A stretch of 38,449 nucleotides of DNA from Gallionella sp. (GTDB lineage: Bacteria > Pseudomonadota > Gammaproteobacteria > Burkholderiales > Gallionellaceae): the NCBI GenBank assembly GCA_028688275.1, contig JAQTYN010000032.1:1-38449 (forward strand), in the 5' to 3' direction. Shown here piece after piece: positions 8,152 through 15,681 of the stretch. The position numbers and the translations under genes were made by a program. The notes beneath the pieces were generated by a model. It was given only the letters and a program-made list of their open reading frames with translations, was not told where the DNA came from and ran no database searches. Within the stretch, counting starts at the first letter, position 1. The number at the start of each line of letters is the position of its first letter.

Positions 8152-9715
8152 CCGCCTATCCGTGTCGTTGCGAGGTTTTCCACCGCAGCAGTGCGGCGCG
8201 GCTTTGTTGGTCATGCTGGTGATTTTAGTGTTGGGCGCACTGACGCTTTTCGTCAATACCTTAAATTCCGCTGCCATAAATCAGGCGCGGCAGGCACAAA
8301 CGGAAGCCGCGTTGGCGTTGGCAAAGGATGCCCTCATCGGACGTGCGCTCAGTAATCCCAATATGCCCGCCAGCTTGCCTTGCCCCGATCTTGTCACCCA
8401 TCTCGCGGGCAATAATATGCCCAACGATGGCGTGGCGGACTTGTTCAACGGCAATGACTGCCCCAGTTATATCGGACGTTTTCCTTGGCGCACGTTGGGA
8501 TTGGGCGATGTGCGCGATGGCTGGGGCGAGCGTTTGTGGTATGTGTTGTCGCCCAATATGCGTGATGATGAATCCGCCAAACCACTGAACAGTGACACGG
8601 CGGGGCAATTGTCACTGCAAGGCGATATGCCACAAAGTCCTTTGCTGGCAATGGTTTTTTCCGCCAATGTGCCGCTGGATGGGCAAGCACGGAGTAGCGC
8701 AAATGAAAATTCTGTTGCGCACTATTTGGAAGGTGAGAACAGCAATGGCGATACTATCTTCAGCCGATTGGCAAGTACGACCCAGTTCAACGATGTGTCG
8801 ATTAGCCTAAGTGCCGATCAACTTTTCCCCTTAGTTGAAAAGCGGGTGTTGCGTGAGATTCGCGTGTGTTTAGACGATTATGCGGCAGCGTCAGGCGGAA
8901 AATATCCTTGGGCAAGTCCCGTCAGTGATACCAACCACTATTGGGGCGCGTGGCAGACTTATTTTGGGCACATCCCTGCGCAACCGAATATCTTGTTGGG
9001 CGCAGTGGATGCCAGTACGGCTCAGTTTATCGAAGCCTTGGTGAGTGTACAAGTCGCCCTAAATCACTATGTTGCCGCGAACAATGGCAACACCCGTCCC
9101 GCGCTGAGTTTGGCGGCGACGCAACTCAACCTTTCGGCGCAAGCCGCAAGTGATCCTGTGAGTACAACGGCGATCAGTGCGGCATTATATGCAGCTGATT
9201 TGGCGACCAATTTAGCTCAAAAATCCCCCAGCGCGGGGGCGACGGTGATACAAGCGGGGATCAATGGGGTGCAAGGTCAGATCAATCTCGTGCGTGATGA
9301 ATTGCGCGTATCAGGATTGATTGACCCGAACATGGCATTGGCTTGGACGGCGCGTTGCACGGCTTTTTCAGCGGGCTATTGGGATAGCTGGAAAAACCTG
9401 CTGTTCTACCAAATTGCCGTGGGCTATCAGCCAGGGGGAAATGGTGATTGTGGCACGTCATGTTTGGCGATTACGGGCAGTGGACATGCGGTTGCAGGAA
9501 GTATGCACTATCGCGCAGTGGTCGTGAATGCGGGCAGAGCCTTGTCGGGTCAGGTGCGCAGCACCAATGCTGTTTCAGCCTATTTGGAGACCACCAATAT
9601 GCGCACCACGGCGGATACGCTGACCTTCGTCACGTATCGCCCTGACGACATCGCCAATGCCGCACTGAATAACGATTTAGTGTTTTGCCTAGACGGGAGG
9701 CAGTATTGCAAATGA
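8141..9715 (+). CDS. large GspK-like minor pseudopilin
   Basis: A 524-residue protein with a basic N-terminus, then GAALLVMLVILVLGALTLF (about 25-43), a pseudopilin-like membrane helix without the Glu at mature position 5. The large size and missing Glu5 recall GspK/PilX-type tip pseudopilins. Right after the helix is a module with LPCPD, then GRFPWRTLGLGDVRDGWGER, which recurs in the next gene as LPCPA ... GVLPWVTLGIPETDAWGRR; the two proteins therefore share a head domain. The rest (about 230-524) is rich in Ala, Asn and Thr and contains paired Cys (CGTSC near 436-440). It overlaps mshK by 11 bases and the next gene by four. It would be inserted in the inner membrane and incorporated at or near the pilus tip (inference). 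Confidence 0.65.
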   Translation: MKDNRLSVSLRGFPPQQCGAALLVMLVILVLGALTLFVNTLNSAAINQARQAQTEAALALAKDALIGRALSNPNMPASLPCPDLVTHLAGNNMPNDGVADLFNGNDCPSYIGRFPWRTLGLGDVRDGWGERLWYVLSPNMRDDESAKPLNSDTAGQLSLQGDMPQSPLLAMVFSANVPLDGQARSSANENSVAHYLEGENSNGDTIFSRLASTTQFNDVSISLSADQLFPLVEKRVLREIRVCLDDYAAASGGKYPWASPVSDTNHYWGAWQTYFGHIPAQPNILLGAVDASTAQFIEALVSVQVALNHYVAANNGNTRPALSLAATQLNLSAQAASDPVSTTAISAALYAADLATNLAQKSPSAGATVIQAGINGVQGQINLVRDELRVSGLIDPNMALAWTARCTAFSAGYWDSWKNLLFYQIAVGYQPGGNGDCGTSCLAITGSGHAVAGSMHYRAVVVNAGRALSGQVRSTNAVSAYLETTNMRTTADTLTFVTYRPDDIANAALNNDLVFCLDGRQYCK

Positions 9716-10431
9716 GAAAATTCAAGCGCATGATGGGTTTTAGTCTGTTGGAAATGGCGGTGGTGATGCTGATTTTAGGGCTGCTGTTGACAGGGCTGTT
9801 GCCCACCTTGTCGGCGCAAGTTGAACAACAGCGCATCGTTGAAACACGCAAACAGTTAAATGAGATACGCGACGCGCTGTTGGGCTTTGCTGTTAGTCAA
9901 GGTCGCTTGCCCTGTCCTGCGGAGGGCAGTCTTGCCAGTGAAAATAACGCGGGCTTGGAGGCAGTGAGTGGCGTAGGGACAAGTTTGGTCTGTGCCAGCA
10001 ATCGGGGGGTGTTGCCGTGGGTGACCTTGGGGATTCCCGAAACGGATGCGTGGGGGCGACGCTACAGTTATCGCGTGACAGCGACTTTTGCCGACGGCGA
10101 AGACGGCACAACGGCGAGTTGCGCCATGCCCAGCAGCGTGTCGTTTCAATTATGTTCTTTGGGTAATCTAACCGTATTGAAGACAACAGGCGGCGCGAAA
10201 GTGTCCGATAATGTCCCCGTGGTCGTGGTGTCGCATGGGCAAAATGGATGGGGAGCCTACACGCCGCAAGGTAAACAACTGGCGGGCGCAACAGGCGATG
10301 AAGCGGAGAATGCCGACAATAACAACACCTTTGTCAGCAAAGAGTTCGGCGTAAACTATGATGATTTGGTGTTGTGGCTATCCCCGCCTATTTTGATGAA
10401 TCGTATGGTGGCGGCAGGGAAATTGCCGTAA
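9712..10431 (+). CDS. prepilin-type pseudopilin (N-methylation motif)
   Basis: A 239-residue pseudopilin with the classical leader MRKFKRMMG followed by FSLLEMAVVMLILGLLLTG. The prepilin peptidase would cut between Gly9 and Phe10, and Glu5 of the mature protein is present. After the helix come a coiled stretch (QQRIVETRKQLNEIRDALLG) and a globular head with LPCPA and LPWVTLG ... DAWGRR, shared with the preceding 524-residue protein. Four further Cys suggest disulfides. The chosen start at 9712 overlaps the previous stop (ATGA) and follows GGGAGG; a start at 9685 would add residues before the leader that prepilins do not have. It is the last gene of the operon. No major pilin gene is in this window. 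Confidence 0.85.
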   Translation: MRKFKRMMGFSLLEMAVVMLILGLLLTGLLPTLSAQVEQQRIVETRKQLNEIRDALLGFAVSQGRLPCPAEGSLASENNAGLEAVSGVGTSLVCASNRGVLPWVTLGIPETDAWGRRYSYRVTATFADGEDGTTASCAMPSSVSFQLCSLGNLTVLKTTGGAKVSDNVPVVVVSHGQNGWGAYTPQGKQLAGATGDEAENADNNNTFVSKEFGVNYDDLVLWLSPPILMNRMVAAGKLP

Positions 10432-10450
10432 GGGCGGGGAAGGGGGAATA

Positions 10451-10524
10451 GGTAGGGTGCGCCGTGCGCACCGTAAATTTCATATCACATTGAAATTAAA
10501 CAGTTATATCCGCGTGCGCATAGT
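10451..10524. repeat. dispersed 74-base repeat, copy A
   Basis: It contains a 7-base-stem palindrome GGTGCGC-CGT-GCGCACC (10456-10472), followed by an AT-rich core that includes TTGAAATTAAA and then TGCGCA. The same sequence with scattered changes stands at 12635-12708. It lies just downstream of the pseudopilin gene and overlaps the end of the first Ig-like gene, so it may also act as the terminator or REP of these convergent genes. Confidence 0.8.
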
Positions 10525-11619
10525 CCCCCTACTTGGCGGGGCTTCATTTTGCCATGCGGTAAAGTTGCTCATCGAAAGTGGTTTAAGTCCGCTGCTAGGC
10601 GCACTCGATTCGTTGCTCGCGCCAAAGTCCATAGAGTCACAAAGTGGAGCGTCTTTGCCTTCATCAAAAACTTCGGTCACCCAGAAATTGATAACAACTT
10701 TGTATTGTTTGCCTTGGCATTCCACCAGATAGATCGCACGGTCTGCCCCTTGATAGCCTTTTTCTGGTACATATGCCCAATGTTGAGAGGGTTCATAAAC
10801 AAGTCGTGCTTGTCCGTGCTTTGGCATTTCGAGTAGAGCAACTTTATATCGCTGCACTTCGGCATCTGTCCCAGTAAATGGTCTGCCAATTTTCTTTAAA
10901 AACTCTTCACTAATTGGTGAAAAGCTGTTGAAGCCAGAGTCTGGACTCAAGCTTTCTGTATCACGACAAAACGTAATCGTTTTTACGTTCTGCGCAGAGA
11001 ACAGGACCGATTCAACGGGAGATTGTGACATGGCCTTTTGGAAATACTCTGGGTGCTCTTTCTGAATGCGCCGCATATCTTGGTAATCGTTTGCAGTGGG
11101 GGGGCATTGCTTGAAGGAATCCGTTTCCATGTTCACCCAATAAATATGGGCACGCACCAGAACGCGTTTGCCGTTGCTCAGTTCGACGGCGTATTCAGCC
11201 AGATCGGAGCCGAGGTAATTGTCGGTGCTCTTCATAAAATACGATGGGTCTGATGGAATAGTCCTTCCATCTGCCACTGCTGTTGTGACAAGTTCTAGCT
11301 CGCCGTGCTTGGGTTTGAGCACAATCTCTATTGCATTCACCTTGAGCTTCTGGTTCTCCTCATAGTTGTGCGCATACTGAGCTTTCGCAATCATAGCGAT
11401 CTCATTACTATCCGTGGCATACGTCCGCGCAAAACTGCACTCGTTGACGATCTTGTCATATTTGACCGCCCCCACGACTTGCGCCGCTGGAACCATGGGA
11501 TCAGCTCTAGCATCGTAGCATTGCGCGTCCCCGCCACTCACCACGCCCATCAAACCCAATGCGCAGCACAGCACTTTCGCATTCAATTTTCGAGGTTGAA
11601 CTCTCGTTATCTCATTCAT
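10504..11619 (-). CDS. secreted Ig/cadherin-like repeat protein, paralog 1
   Basis: A 371-residue protein with a signal-peptide region (RKLNAKVLCCALGLMGVVSG) and an export site near GGDAQC. It is a paralog of 12607-13827: the first 40 residues are almost the same, including CCALGLMGVVSGGDAQCYDA. The rest contains two modules with the motif hG..(Y)..P..GY.G.D...Y.V...GK.....I..WV, seen at KHGELELV ... LGSDLAEYAVEL and KHGQARLVY ... YQGADRAIYLVECQGK. That is the pattern of tandem Ig-like/cadherin-like domains (Big_9 / tandem-95 type). Start: ATG 11619 follows GAGAGG and overlaps the stop of a transposase remnant frame. Its role is unknown; a periplasmic or surface binding protein is likely. Confidence 0.7.
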   Translation of the reverse strand: MNEITRVQPRKLNAKVLCCALGLMGVVSGGDAQCYDARADPMVPAAQVVGAVKYDKIVNECSFARTYATDSNEIAMIAKAQYAHNYEENQKLKVNAIEIVLKPKHGELELVTTAVADGRTIPSDPSYFMKSTDNYLGSDLAEYAVELSNGKRVLVRAHIYWVNMETDSFKQCPPTANDYQDMRRIQKEHPEYFQKAMSQSPVESVLFSAQNVKTITFCRDTESLSPDSGFNSFSPISEEFLKKIGRPFTGTDAEVQRYKVALLEMPKHGQARLVYEPSQHWAYVPEKGYQGADRAIYLVECQGKQYKVVINFWVTEVFDEGKDAPLCDSMDFGASNESSAPSSGLKPLSMSNFTAWQNEAPPSRGTMRTRI

Positions 11620-11679
11620 CGTTTCGCCTCTCTCAGGATTCGTCCTACGATTGGAGCAAATAGGTCAGGTCTTTCATTG

Positions 11680-11784
11680 TCACATTCCCTCAATTTCTGC
11701 ATCAGAAAGATAGGCATTCTCGCGTCCATCCCCCGTGACATGATAGCGCGCGCCTGCAAGTTCAAGTCGTAAAGGTCTGGTCAT
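11680..11784 (-). pseudogene. N-terminal fragment of a REP-associated (Y1/RAYT-like) transposase
   Basis: Reading from ATG 11784 gives MTRPLRLELAGARYHVT, then DGRENAYLSDAE and a stop after 34 codons. The opening matches the well-known start of TnpA-REP / Y1 transposases (M.RPLRLE.AGA.YHVT..GN....IY). The HUH catalytic core is absent, so this is a remnant. It lies 60 bases upstream of the first Ig-like gene. In the shifted frame directly before that gene, the sequence reads IVGRILREAKR and stops over its ATG; this matches the tail seen upstream of the second paralog. Confidence 0.8.
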
Positions 11785-11871
11785 CGTGCGGCTATTTTAA
11801 GACATAAATGCGATAACGAAAGACCTGCCCCCTTCCGTGTGCAAAAAAGACAAGAAAAATCCCCCAGAAAC

Positions 11872-12312
11872 TTACGAAGTTGCGGACTCAGCAAGAAACG
11901 CGGCGGCGGTGATAATTTGTACGCCGTGGTAGGGATTCATGGAGAGCAGGTGTTTTTTGTCGCCAGAAACCAAAATACTCGCGCCTGAGGCGAGGGCAAC
12001 TTCTAGGAATTTATTGTCTTTGGGATCAATGCAATCGGTGATGGGGTGGGTTATGGGCACCTGAATACAAAGTGCAAAAAATCGGGTTAAAAATTCAAGT
12101 CTGGTGTATTCGGTGTTGGTGAAATAGGGGTCAAATTTGTTGCGCTGAATAACTTCTGCCAGTTCGCCAAAAGTGGCTTGGGAGATGAAAATATCGCATT
12201 CGGTGACGGCTCGGTAGAGTGCTTTTGCTGCGGTGCTGTTTGGCTTGATGGCGGCACTGAGCAGGATGTTGGTGTCAATGACGACTTTGGTTTTATTTGG
12301 CGATTTCTGCAT
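11872..12312 (-). CDS. PIN-domain toxin of a type II toxin-antitoxin pair
   Basis: A 146-residue PIN-domain ribonuclease, predicted to cleave RNA when free of its antitoxin. The first acidic residue is in KVVIDTNILLSA near the N-terminus. Further acidic residues are in ATFGELAEVI, in DPKDNKFLEVALASGA, and in ILVSGDKKHLL near the C-terminus, the four-acid PIN arrangement of the PIN family called COG1569. The start at 12312 (MQKSPNK) was chosen because it precedes the first strand; an upstream start at 12357 in the same frame lies deep inside the antitoxin gene. It overlaps the antitoxin by 20 bases, as is common for such pairs. It sits between two paralogous secreted-protein genes. Confidence 0.88.
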   Translation of the reverse strand: MQKSPNKTKVVIDTNILLSAAIKPNSTAAKALYRAVTECDIFISQATFGELAEVIQRNKFDPYFTNTEYTRLEFLTRFFALCIQVPITHPITDCIDPKDNKFLEVALASGASILVSGDKKHLLSMNPYHGVQIITAAAFLAESATS

Positions 12313-12562
12313 GGATGATGGCGTTGAGATCGTCTTCGGCAATATCGAGCGCGACATTGGGTGCGGTTTGCGCCCGCCCTTCCAGCCATGTCGTCATGTT
12401 TTTGGCGGCAAGTTCCCGCAAGGCATCTATCCCGTCTTGATAACGGATGAGTAATAGCGTGGGGCGACCATATTGGGTAATGGTGACAGGTTCACCAAAT
12501 TTGGCGATTTCGGCAATCGCGCCAAAGTTGGATTGCACTTTTCCTGAGGTGACGATTTGCAT
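12293..12562 (-). CDS. Phd/YefM-family antitoxin
   Basis: An 89-residue protein starting MQIVTSGKVQSNFGAIAE, then EPVTITQYGRPTLLLI. This is the Phd/YefM N-terminal DNA-binding fold (short strand, helix, strand with the conserved Y/N-G-R-P turn). The C-terminal half (about 50-89), with LDIAEDDLNAIIHAEIAK, is an acidic amphipathic tail that would wrap the PIN toxin. In this family the antitoxin binds its own promoter and the complex autoregulates; the promoter should lie in the 44 bases between 12563 and the end of the next gene at 12607. The pairing with a PIN gene directly downstream supports the call. Confidence 0.85.
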   Translation of the reverse strand: MQIVTSGKVQSNFGAIAEIAKFGEPVTITQYGRPTLLLIRYQDGIDALRELAAKNMTTWLEGRAQTAPNVALDIAEDDLNAIIHAEIAK

Positions 12563-12606
12563 TTGTATAGCCCGTATTGTTAGACAACATGGGCATCTTA
12601 CTTATC

Positions 12607-13827
12607 TTAGGTGAGATGGTCAAATTTTGAGAGGGGTAGGGTGAGTTGTGCGCACCGTAAATTGCACATCATATTGAAATTAAATGGTTTTATTAGCTTG
12701 CGCATGGTGCACGCTGCCTGGCTGGGGAGATCAGTGAAGTTTAGAGTAATACCTGAGTTAGCGAATTGTCCACTCAATTGAGTGTCAGTTAGCAAAGCCG
12801 CTAAACCTGTAGTGAGATCGAGTGTGTTTGTACTGCTGATACGTTTAACATCCCCAGCATCCCCTTCGCAATGCAGACCATGATTATCAACATACAACGT
12901 GGTGATTACTTTAATGCGCTTGCCATCTAGCTCAACAAGATGAATGACTTTGTCTTGACCAAGGAAACCATGGTTCGGAATATACCCAAAATTTTCTATT
13001 TTCCCATGAGTTGGTCCAACGAGAAGGGTGACTTTTGCCCCATCAATGGGAAAGTACTTCCCATATTTATTTTCCATATAAGTTTGATACCAGCCAGCAG
13101 GAGTTAATTGACCCCCCAACTGTCCCTGCGGATCGTCTGGTGTTTTCACCCCTTCGCAAGCACTCAACGTCATATTGATTTTATTGGTTGTGGCTTGTGC
13201 AACTATTGTTGGTGGCGCAACAGGTGCCGAATTGAATTTCATGCCCACGCAAGTCGATTTCTCATTCTCATTGGTAATTTGCTCCACCACGGAGAGCTTG
13301 AATTTGATCATGAACTGAATCGGTTTACCGCTTCTCGTCAAGGTATCGACGCCGATGACGAAACTGTCTTTTCCTACATAGCCTTCATTGGCTCGGTAGG
13401 AAAAATAGAAATGCTTTTTGCCTTCTTCCGTTTGAAATACTTCTCCATGTACTGGAGAAGAAATGATGGTGGATTTGAAACCAGCACGAACTTGCTCGGG
13501 CAAAATATAATTTCCAGTGGCAGAATCAATGCGGTAACCGAGTGAGGATAATATCCCACCGATGCCAAATTGATTGTAAGCAGAATCAACATAATCCTCG
13601 GCATTGCCAACCTCTCGGCAATCATCCTCAAATTCTATCGGTTTGGGATTGCCAGCTTGCGCAATCTTTGATGCTGTGACCGACGCAACCTGAACATAGG
13701 GAACCATGGAGTCAGGTCTAGCATCGTAGCATTGTGCATCCCCGCCACTCACCACGCCCATCAAACCCAATGCGCAGCACAGCACTTTTCTGAGTTTTCG
13801 GGATTGAATTTTCGTTGTCTCGTTCAT
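12607..13827 (-). CDS. secreted Ig/cadherin-like repeat protein, paralog 2
   Basis: A 406-residue secreted protein. Its N-terminus (RKLRKVLCCALGLMGVVSG, then GDAQCYDARPDSMVP) nearly repeats that of the gene at 10504-11619. Two Ig/cadherin-like modules are visible: SPVHGEVF ... YRANEGYVGKDSFVIGVD and GPTHGKIE ... YIPNHGFLGQDKVIHLVELD, each with the HG ... G.D signature. Several Cys occur (for example ACEGVK and LHCEGD) and may pair after export. I chose ATG 13827, which follows GAGAGGCGG; the frame also stays open upstream through a transposase tail, and GTG 13845 is a poorer alternative. The last 24 or so residues before LSKFDHLT are encoded by a dispersed repeat, so the natural C-terminus may have been replaced. 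Function unknown. Confidence 0.7.
   Translation of the reverse strand: MNETTKIQSRKLRKVLCCALGLMGVVSGGDAQCYDARPDSMVPYVQVASVTASKIAQAGNPKPIEFEDDCREVGNAEDYVDSAYNQFGIGGILSSLGYRIDSATGNYILPEQVRAGFKSTIISSPVHGEVFQTEEGKKHFYFSYRANEGYVGKDSFVIGVDTLTRSGKPIQFMIKFKLSVVEQITNENEKSTCVGMKFNSAPVAPPTIVAQATTNKINMTLSACEGVKTPDDPQGQLGGQLTPAGWYQTYMENKYGKYFPIDGAKVTLLVGPTHGKIENFGYIPNHGFLGQDKVIHLVELDGKRIKVITTLYVDNHGLHCEGDAGDVKRISSTNTLDLTTGLAALLTDTQLSGQFANSGITLNFTDLPSQAACTMRKLIKPFNFNMMCNLRCAQLTLPLSKFDHLT
12635..12708. repeat. dispersed 74-base repeat, copy B (inside a gene end)
   Basis: Same layout as 10451-10524, but the terminal palindrome is degraded (GGTGAGTT in place of GGTGCGCC). Here the repeat lies inside the open frame of the second Ig-like gene and encodes about 24 residues near its C-terminus, which have no counterpart in paralog 1. 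Confidence 0.8.
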
Positions 13828-13896
13828 CGTTTCCGCCTCTCTCACGATTCGTCCTACGGTTGTGAAATGTACGCCGAAGTAGGCGGCGATTTGTGG
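13828..13896 (-). pseudogene. C-terminal fragment of a REP-associated transposase
   Basis: In frame with the following gene this stretch reads PQIAAYFGVHFTTVGRIVRE, the helix-turn-helix found at the C-terminus of many Y1/RAYT-like transposases (..IA.YFGVHYSTVSR.V). The rest of the transposase is missing; the fragment ends where a palindromic element begins at 13897. The last bases double as the ribosome binding site of the Ig-like gene. Confidence 0.7.
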
Positions 13897-13976
13897 GTAA
13901 GTGCGCGCAGCGCGCCTTACCTAGTTTTTTGCATTGCTAAAGCGGGAGATTGTGCGATTACGCTAATCGCACTTAC
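13897..13976. repeat. 80-base palindromic element at the glnS stop
   Basis: The ends are inverted repeats (GTAAGTGCG at 13897 and CGCACTTAC at 13968). Two hairpins lie inside: one near 13897-13920 and a perfect 9-base stem GTGCGATTA-CGC-TAATCGCAC (13952-13972). The right end overlaps the last codons of glnS and provides its TAA. It probably also ends or protects the glnS transcript, though no T-run follows. Confidence 0.7.
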
Positions 13977-15634
13977 TTTGTCCAAGCATCTTTCAAGGTA
14001 ACCGTGCGATTAAACACGAGTTTTTCACCCGTTTGATGCTCGCGGCGGTCGGTGCAGAAATAGCCTAGCCGCTCGAATTGGAAACTCGTTTCAGGGGCGG
14101 CATCGCGCACGGCGGGTTCTACCCAACCTTGTACCACGGTCAAGGATTCGGGATTTAGATAGGTGCAAAAATCCACTTCGCGGTCGGCATCGGGTTCGGG
14201 GACGGTGAACAATCGGTCATACAAACGCACTTCGGCGGACACCGCATCGGCAACCGACACCCAGTGAATCACGCCTTTGACTTTGCGCCCGACGGGATTT
14301 TTGCCCAAAGTGTCGGGGTCAATGGAGGCACGCAATTCGACAATATTGCCAGCGGCATCTTTAATCACTTCATCACAACGCATCACATAACTGTGACGCA
14401 AACGCACTTCTCCGCCCACGGTCAGACGCTTCCAACCTGCGGGCGGAGCTTCGGAAAAGTCGTCCGCTTCTATCCAAATTTCGCGCCCAAACGGCACGAG
14501 GCGTGAACCTTGTTCAGGATGATTGGGATGAAAATCTGCCTCGCGGGAAGTGGTTTCGCCTTCGACAAAATTGCTAATCACCACTTTCAACGGATGGATC
14601 ACCGCCATCACGCGATGCGCTTTGCCTTCTAAATCTTCGCGCACGGCGGATTCCAACACGCCCATATCCACGGTGTTATTGCTTTTGGAAATCCCGATAC
14701 GTTGGGCAAATTCGCGCAGCCCTTCAGGCGTGTAGCCACGGCGGCGCATCCCCGAAATGGTGGGCATACGCGGATCGTCCCAACCGCTGACATGCTTTTC
14801 ATTGACCAATTGCAGCAATTTGCGCTTGCTGGTGATGGTGTAATGCAGTTCCAAACGGGAAAATTCAGTTTGTTGCGGGTGGCAAGGGATGGTGATGCTG
14901 TCCAGCACCCAGTCGTACAGCGGGCGGTGGTCTTCAAATTCCAGCGTACACAGCGAATGCGTGATGCCTTCCAGCGCGTCGGAAATGCAATGCGTGTAGT
15001 CGTACATGGGGTAAATGCACCACTTATCGCCCGTGCGAATGTGATGCGCACGGCGGATGCGGTAAATCACGGGGTCGCGCAGGTTGATATTGGGCGAAGA
15101 CATGTCGATTTTGGCACGCAGTACCATAGACCCATCGGCAAACTCTCCCGCCCGCATCCGCGTGAAAAAATCCAAATTCTTGGCTACGGCACTGTCACGA
15201 TTCGGACTGTTTTTACCCGCTTGCGTCAGCGTACCGCGATATTCGCGCATTTGTTCTGGCGTTAGATCATCGACGTAAGCCAAGCCTTTGCTAATCAATT
15301 CCACTGCAAAATCATACAATTGCTCGAAATAATCCGAAGCCCAGCGTACTTCACCGTTCCATTCAAACCCTAACCAGCGCACATCATCTTGGATCGACAG
15401 CGCGTATTCTTCGCTTTCTTTTTCGGGATTGGTGTCGTCAAAGCGTAGATTGCACTTGCCTTGATAGTCTTGCGCTAAACCAAAATTCAAACAAATAGAT
15501 TTGGCATGACCGACGTGCAAATAGCCATTTGGTTCGGGTGGAAAGCGCGTTTGTATTGCGCTGTGCTTGCCACTCGCCAAATCGGCATCAATTATGCTGC
15601 GGATAAAATTAGAAACAATGGGTGTGCTGCTCAT
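13973..15634 (-). CDS. glnS: glutaminyl-tRNA synthetase
   Basis: Charges tRNA-Gln with glutamine in the cytoplasm (class Ic synthetase). The HIGH-type motif is seen in [16 protein letters not shown] near residue 32. The Rossmann fold with FDDTNPEKE follows, and the KMSKS equivalent is TSKRKL (about 265), followed by [17 protein letters not shown], highly conserved in GlnRS. The C-terminal beta-barrel anticodon domain runs from about 340 (VISNFVEGE) to the end. At 553 residues it matches E. coli GlnRS. The end reads VTLKDAWTK and stops in a palindromic repeat, a few residues shorter than in E. coli. The start is ATG 15634, preceded by GAGAG. It stands alone between mrcA and the accessory island, same strand as mrcA. 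Confidence 0.97.
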   Translation of the reverse strand: MSSTPIVSNFIRSIIDADLASGKHSAIQTRFPPEPNGYLHVGHAKSICLNFGLAQDYQGKCNLRFDDTNPEKESEEYALSIQDDVRWLGFEWNGEVRWASDYFEQLYDFAVELISKGLAYVDDLTPEQMREYRGTLTQAGKNSPNRDSAVAKNLDFFTRMRAGEFADGSMVLRAKIDMSSPNINLRDPVIYRIRRAHHIRTGDKWCIYPMYDYTHCISDALEGITHSLCTLEFEDHRPLYDWVLDSITIPCHPQQTEFSRLELHYTITSKRKLLQLVNEKHVSGWDDPRMPTISGMRRRGYTPEGLREFAQRIGISKSNNTVDMGVLESAVREDLEGKAHRVMAVIHPLKVVISNFVEGETTSREADFHPNHPEQGSRLVPFGREIWIEADDFSEAPPAGWKRLTVGGEVRLRHSYVMRCDEVIKDAAGNIVELRASIDPDTLGKNPVGRKVKGVIHWVSVADAVSAEVRLYDRLFTVPEPDADREVDFCTYLNPESLTVVQGWVEPAVRDAAPETSFQFERLGYFCTDRREHQTGEKLVFNRTVTLKDAWTK

Positions 15635-15681
15635 ACTGGACTCTCTACGGCGTTAAATCGAAGGCGGGAATTCTACCCGAA

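Noticed and set aside
11305..11772. 155-codon plus-strand frame over the start of the first Ig-like gene
   Set aside because: It covers the antisense of a signal peptide and of the transposase fragment; composition is atypical and no motif is present.
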